Notes under the pieces: model-generated
Told to the model about the DNA's origin: nothing
The model's input: the letters and a program-made list of their open reading frames with translations, nothing else
Databases searched by the model: none
Program-made: the position numbers and the translations under genes
Shown here: one piece after another, positions 60,426 to 64,000 of the stretch
Layout of the letters: the number at the start of each line of letters is the position of its first letter
Position numbering within the stretch: the first letter of the stretch is position 1
Assembly (NCBI GenBank): GCA_035772735.1
Contig: JASDFA010000003.1
Location: 126,533,001 to 126,597,000, forward strand
Length of the DNA stretch: 64,000 bases
Origin: Datura wrightii
Taxonomy: Eukaryota; Streptophyta; Magnoliopsida; Solanales; Solanaceae
Direction: 5' to 3'

Positions 60426-61203
60426 TATCTGTTTCGTACTCTTTTAATTCATTTTCACTATCTGTTTTTTCATATTCTGTTAATTCATATATGCTATCGT
60501 CATCATTTAAATTGTAATCTATGTAGTCTATTTGTTTGTATTTTTCATCTTTGATTGTTATTTCTGATACTTGTTTTTTAGTCATATTTCTAGGTATTTT
60601 GCAGTCTCTAGCTAAATGTCCTAATTTGCCACAGTTGTAGCATTTACACTCTGTTATATTTTTCTTAGTTCTATGAGGTCTTTTTTGTTTATAATTTTTT
60701 ATATAATAGCTTTTTCTCAGTTTTTTATACTTGTATTTTGTTCTAAATGGTCTGTATTTTTTAATTCTTTTCTTGTATTTATATTTATTTGTGCATCCAA
60801 ACTGTGGTGCTGTTCTAGTTGTGCAACATGCTAAGTTTTTTACTAATATTTTTTCCATTTTCATATCTTCTTTATGTTTTTCGCATAATTCTGTAAACCA
60901 TTTTTGTAAAAATTTTATTCTAGATCCTAGTGTATCTACCAATCCTGACTCTTGCCATTCTTTAGTTATTTTTGAACTAAATGGTTCTGGTAGTTTCTCA
61001 TAGTATAGTTTTCTTATTTCTCTACTTTCTTCATTCGTATATAATCCTTTATAATAATATTCCTTAAATGCACATGTATATTCGTCTATGTAACTCATTT
61101 TACATATACTTAATTTATTCATTAGGTTCCTATTTAGTTCTTTATCTTTCTGTCGTTCATCTATTTCGGTAGTCATACTACTAAATTCATTCCTTATTGC
61201 CAT
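60418..61203 (-). pseudogene. Caulimovirid coat-protein-like ORF, C-terminal open part
   Basis: From the first in-frame ATG at 61203 the frame is open for 261 codons: a helical core (residues about 30-110), a very Lys/Arg/Tyr-rich stretch (about 125-175), the CCHC knuckle CYNCGKLGHLARDC (about 185-198) and an acidic tail. Basic patch plus knuckle plus acidic tail is the caulimovirid coat protein layout. The same frame continues upstream past a TAA near 61412, so the gene once started further up, which is why I call it a pseudogene. Confidence 0.75.
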
Positions 61204-62190
61204 TTCGTATTTATTTAATATATCTATAGATGTTGTCGCTGGTTCATTATTAATTTTCTTATTATTTCTTAGTGTTTCTAAACTTTCTGTTGATAGATTT
61301 TGTAGCCATATTTTTGTTGTTCCTATAATTGTCCTTTCTATGTATCCAGGGGAATCTGTTATTAATATTTTGTTATCTATTAATTGTTTTGAAATATATC
61401 CTATCCATAATTAGATTGCTTTATTTGTATCTGCTACACAATCTAAATCTAAGAAGTTATATTGTTCTATATTTTGTTTGGGTATCCAGTTTTTATTTAG
61501 TCTTTTATCCCATAATGCTTTATTTCTATTTTCTCTTTCGTAGGTGAAATAAGTTGTACTAGTATCTAGTCTTTTTGGGCTTTTACTCCCTGATGTACTA
61601 GGTTTTTCATCTACATCTTCTACATTAATTTCTATGTTATTTTCCTTTTCTATTAGATTAGTATAGGTTTCCGAAGTCTCTGAATATTGATCTAAATCTT
61701 CTTCTGAATTTTCGTTATTTTGCTCATTTATTTCATCTATTCCTATCCTAGGTTTGTCTTCTAATGTACTTGTTTCTTCTAATAATGTTTTAAATTTTTC
61801 TATTTCTTCTGTGAGTTTTAATTCCTCATGTTGCTTTTCTCTGGCTTTTAATTTTGCTTCATATAATTGTTTAAGTTTTTCTAATTCTTTTTCTAGTTCT
61901 TGGATTCTTGTATCTTTTTCTTCTTTAATTTGCTGAACTTCTATTTGAGCTTGTTTTTTAATTTTTCTATTTCTTTTTTCCTGTCTATTTCTTCATTTTC
62001 TTTGTTAATTCTTACCATTGCTGTTAAGCTATCTTCTAATTTTGCTGATTCTTTTTCTAACATTAAATATAGCTGGTCTCCTATCTTTTTAAATCTTCAT
62101 CGTAAATTTGAGTGTACAATTTTTATTTCTAGTCCTTTTTGACTCGTATATTTTTCTTCTTCTAAAGCATATTCTTCTTTGTTCATGGAA
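61204..62190 (-). pseudogene. N-terminal coiled-coil region of the viral coat ORF, broken
   Basis: Minus-strand frames, with shifts between them, give Glu/Lys/Leu-rich heptad-like sequence (e.g. LEKELEKLKQLYEAKLKA near 61880) and then an acidic Ser/Asp/Glu stretch before the capsid core. A start at about 62185 (MNKEEYALEEEKY) is plausible. At least one frameshift and the TAA near 61412 separate it from the open part. No homologue recognised beyond the general layout. Confidence 0.55.
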
Positions 62191-62597
62191 GTCTGTGTTG
62201 TAATTTATATTCTAGGTGTTGTGATTGAACTTCTAGATAAAATATTTCTTTTCGCTGTGCTTTAATTGATGTGTGGCATACTCCTGCAAATATGTTGTAA
62301 TTTAATCTTTCTTTTCTAAAATTCAATTTCATCTGTTATTTTGTTTATTTTATTAAGTAATTGTCGTCTATATTCTTCGATGTTATCGATATTATTTCTC
62401 ATTTTTGCCTTTTTAGATATTTTATATAATTATATTCTGTTTTTGAAATTAGGTCTATTAAGTATTCAAGTCTAATGTTGTTTGTTTTATTTGAGCTTAA
62501 TTGCTTATATTCAGGATATAACATTTTTAATTGATTCTTTAATTTTTTGACTTTTTTCTGAATATGTCCTTTTTTGACTTCCGTAGTTCTTTATTCA
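62191..62597 (-). other. Viral integrant, AT-rich part without open frame
   Basis: Possible remains of a small ORF in minus frames, but too short and interrupted to call. Confidence 0.4.
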
Positions 62598-62804
62598 TTA
62601 ATCCTGTATAAACATTTTATTATAATATTCAATTTTTAGTGGTTCTAATCTCTGTATTTCTTTTATATTTTCTAGTGCATATTCTAAGTATTCTAGATCT
62701 TTATTTCTCATATATTCTCTTATATTAGTTTCTAATAATATTGTTATCAACCTTATTGATTCTATAGTTTCTAACCAGTATTCCATATATTCGTAATTTA
62801 TCAT
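62598..62804 (-). CDS. Small viral ORF, unknown
   Basis: 68 codons, rich in Leu, Ile, Glu and Tyr, with helical character. It starts three bases after the stop of the previous small ORF, in another frame, so the two may be one gene split by a frameshift. No family recognised. Confidence 0.4.
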   Translation of the reverse strand: MINYEYMEYWLETIESIRLITILLETNIREYMRNKDLEYLEYALENIKEIQRLEPLKIEYYNKMFIQD

Positions 62805-62806
62805 TA

Positions 62807-62989
62807 CTAATCTGAATTTTTATCTAATTTTTTAATTTCTTCTACATTCATCTCCGTCCATCCTTGGTTTATTAATTCTATCGTTTCATTGAGTTCTGTT
62901 ATTTCTTCTAATATCTGAACTAAGATTTTTATCATACATAGGATAAGTAACTTATATCTACGATCTTCACCTGATAGGTTTGAATTCAT
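62807..62989 (-). CDS. Small viral ORF, unknown
   Basis: 60 codons, hydrophobic helix followed by Glu/Leu-rich sequence (ILEEITELNETIELINQG). First ORF after the leader of the viral transcript. Could be half of a split gene with 62598-62804. Confidence 0.4.
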   Translation of the reverse strand: MNSNLSGEDRRYKLLILCMIKILVQILEEITELNETIELINQGWTEMNVEEIKKLDKNSD

Positions 62990-63440
62990 TTTATGAATTT
63001 TTTCTAAACATAATATTCCCTCTAATCTTCTTATGTATTATCTGAAATTATCCAGTTATTATAGCGTTATTTTGAATAGTCTTTTTCGGTCATTACTATG
63101 CGTTTTCAGCTTTGATCAGTTACCCTAACAGCGCCTCAACACCGTGTACTCCCCTAAAACGGCTCTCTTGGCCTCACCGGTTTCCACCTTAGGATGGCAT
63201 AGTCTGGGCTTACTTACTCGCAGCTTACTAACCACGTACATAGCAAACTTAATCAAGCTTTCATCATAACGATATAACAAAAAGATAATATCATATAATA
63301 CTTAGGAGATTATAAGGAATATAGCAGTTTAGCTATTCATATTCATGAATTTCCATACCTCAGTTTGTAGATCTGCATCGTTGCTAGATTTCTCCATAGA
63401 TGAATATTTTTAAATAGATAGTTTTTATTTTTTGTTTATA
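62990..63440 (-). other. Viral leader region
   Basis: About 450 nt between the primer site and the first small ORF, without long ORFs. Long leaders with short upstream ORFs are usual for caulimovirid pregenomic RNA. Confidence 0.5.
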
Positions 63441-63452
63441 GCTCTGATACCA
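63441..63452 (-). other. Viral primer binding site (tRNA-iMet)
   Basis: Minus strand TGGTATCAGAGC, the 12-nt caulimovirid primer site complementary to initiator tRNA-Met. It lies about 75 nt downstream of the TATA box. Confidence 0.85.
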
Positions 63453-63510
63453 GATTGGGGTTTTGCGGAAATGAGAGAGAGTTGTGTGTGGGATGCGGAT
63501 TGCCTTTGGC

Positions 63511-63738
63511 TTCCGTTCCTTCTCTATTTATAAGCAAAGAAATTTACAAATGACTGTTTACAAGTGGCCTTTACTGTTCATAAACGACCATTACTGTTTA
63601 TGAATAGTGACTTGTGGCCGACACCTATCCTGTATACTTTCAGACTTTGTACAAAAGTAAAAAGTAACTTTACACCTGTCCTCTATTATTACATATCGGG
63701 ACAAGAAACTTTAAAAAAGAAACTTTACAAAAAGAAGA
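63511..63738 (-). repeat. Left arm of a long inverted repeat (viral promoter)
   Basis: Pairs with 63775-64000 almost base for base; the only clear length change is two extra bases near 63670. The arm contains the TATA box at 63525-63532 and the promoter region upstream of it. The 36-nt spacer 63739-63774 is itself rich in words from the arms (tatcggac, ctctattattacat). Confidence 0.9.
63525..63532 (-). promoter_or_regulatory. TATA box of the viral transcript, minus strand
   Basis: TATAAATAGAGAAGG on the minus strand, in the context expected for the caulimovirid pregenomic promoter, with the primer site and leader downstream. Confidence 0.75.
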
Positions 63739-63774
63739 TATCGGACAAAAGTACCCAGACTCTATTATTACATG

Positions 63775-64000
63775 TCTTCTTTTTGTAAAGTTTCTTTTTT
63801 AAAGTTTCTTGTCCCGATATGTAATAATAGAGGACAGGTGTAATTACTTTTTACTTTTGTACAAAGTCTGAAAGTATACAGGATAGGTGTCGGCCATAAG
63901 TCACTATTCATAAACAGTAAAGGTCGTTTATGAACAGTAAAGGCCACTTGTAAACAGTCATTTGTAAATTTCTTTGCTTATAAATAGAGAAGGAACGGAA
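63775..64000 (+). repeat. Right arm of inverted repeat: promoter of a second viral copy
   Basis: Mirror of the left arm, with its own TATAAATA at 63979-63986 on the plus strand. The window ends where leader sequence would begin, so the second copy, if present, lies to the right and points the other way. Confidence 0.8.

Larger units (their letters stand above)
59460..63510 (-). mobile_element. Endogenous pararetrovirus (Caulimoviridae) fragment
   Basis: Minus strand, in order: TATA box 63525-63532, primer site 63441-63452, two small ORFs, a broken coiled-coil region, a coat-protein-like ORF with CCHC knuckle, and a movement-protein ORF. The sequence stops just after the movement gene and meets the LINE remnant, so protease-RT-RNase H and the transactivator are missing. 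Coat before movement protein resembles cavemo-/solendovirus layout; genus is inferred. Base composition is strongly AT-rich compared with the LTR elements. Stops and frameshifts show an old, defective integrant. Confidence 0.85.

Noticed and set aside
61754..62142. Plus-strand Ser/Phe-rich frames as membrane proteins
   Set aside because: They are the antisense of the Glu/Lys-rich viral coiled-coil region.

Overview
This is a plant nuclear window made almost entirely of transposable elements. I see no intact host protein gene, rRNA, tRNA or CRISPR array. Evidence for a eudicot: Athila-type Ty3 elements with tRNA-Asp primer sites and env-like ORFs, Tekay-type chromoviruses with tRNA-iMet primer sites, Ty1/copia and L1-type LINE remnants, and an endogenous caulimovirid whose coat-then-movement-protein order resembles cavemo-/solendoviruses. 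Solendovirus-like integrants are best known from Solanaceae, so that family is plausible but only inferred.

Positions 1071-44185 are one nest of insertions. Element D (1076-44180, plus strand, duplication gactc) is a short-internal Tekay-like element. Its 5' LTR received Athila-like element B1 (1531-36206, minus strand) and a solo LTR, E (36255-38386). B1 in turn received Athila-like element A (4838-17412) inside its env-like gene and Tekay chromovirus C (24878-35553, duplication ttata) exactly in the TATA box of its 5' LTR. The level order is therefore flank > D > B1 > A and C, with E at the same level as B1.

A second copy of the B family, B2, lies at 44685-55368. It kept gag-protease and lost pol, while B1 kept pol and lost gag-protease. 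B2 also provides the uninterrupted version of the env-like gene that A broke in B1.

Right of B2 are a decayed copia integrase/RT region (about 55560-57650, minus), a dead LINE reverse transcriptase (about 57940-59455, plus) and an endogenous pararetrovirus fragment (about 59460-63510, minus). The viral fragment has TATA box, tRNA-iMet primer site, small ORFs, coat-protein-like and movement-protein genes; pol is absent. Its promoter is mirrored at the window edge: 63511-63738 and 63775-64000 form a long inverted repeat with two divergent TATA boxes, so a second viral copy probably starts there and runs off the window.

The least explained structure is two sets of short palindromic words in U3 just upstream of retroelement TATA boxes. 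One is ACGA(G/C)TCGT in family B. The other is a CATCGCGGAG / GTGACACGGAG hairpin module shared by Athila A and the unrelated chromovirus C. The same words recur upstream of the env-like ORFs.
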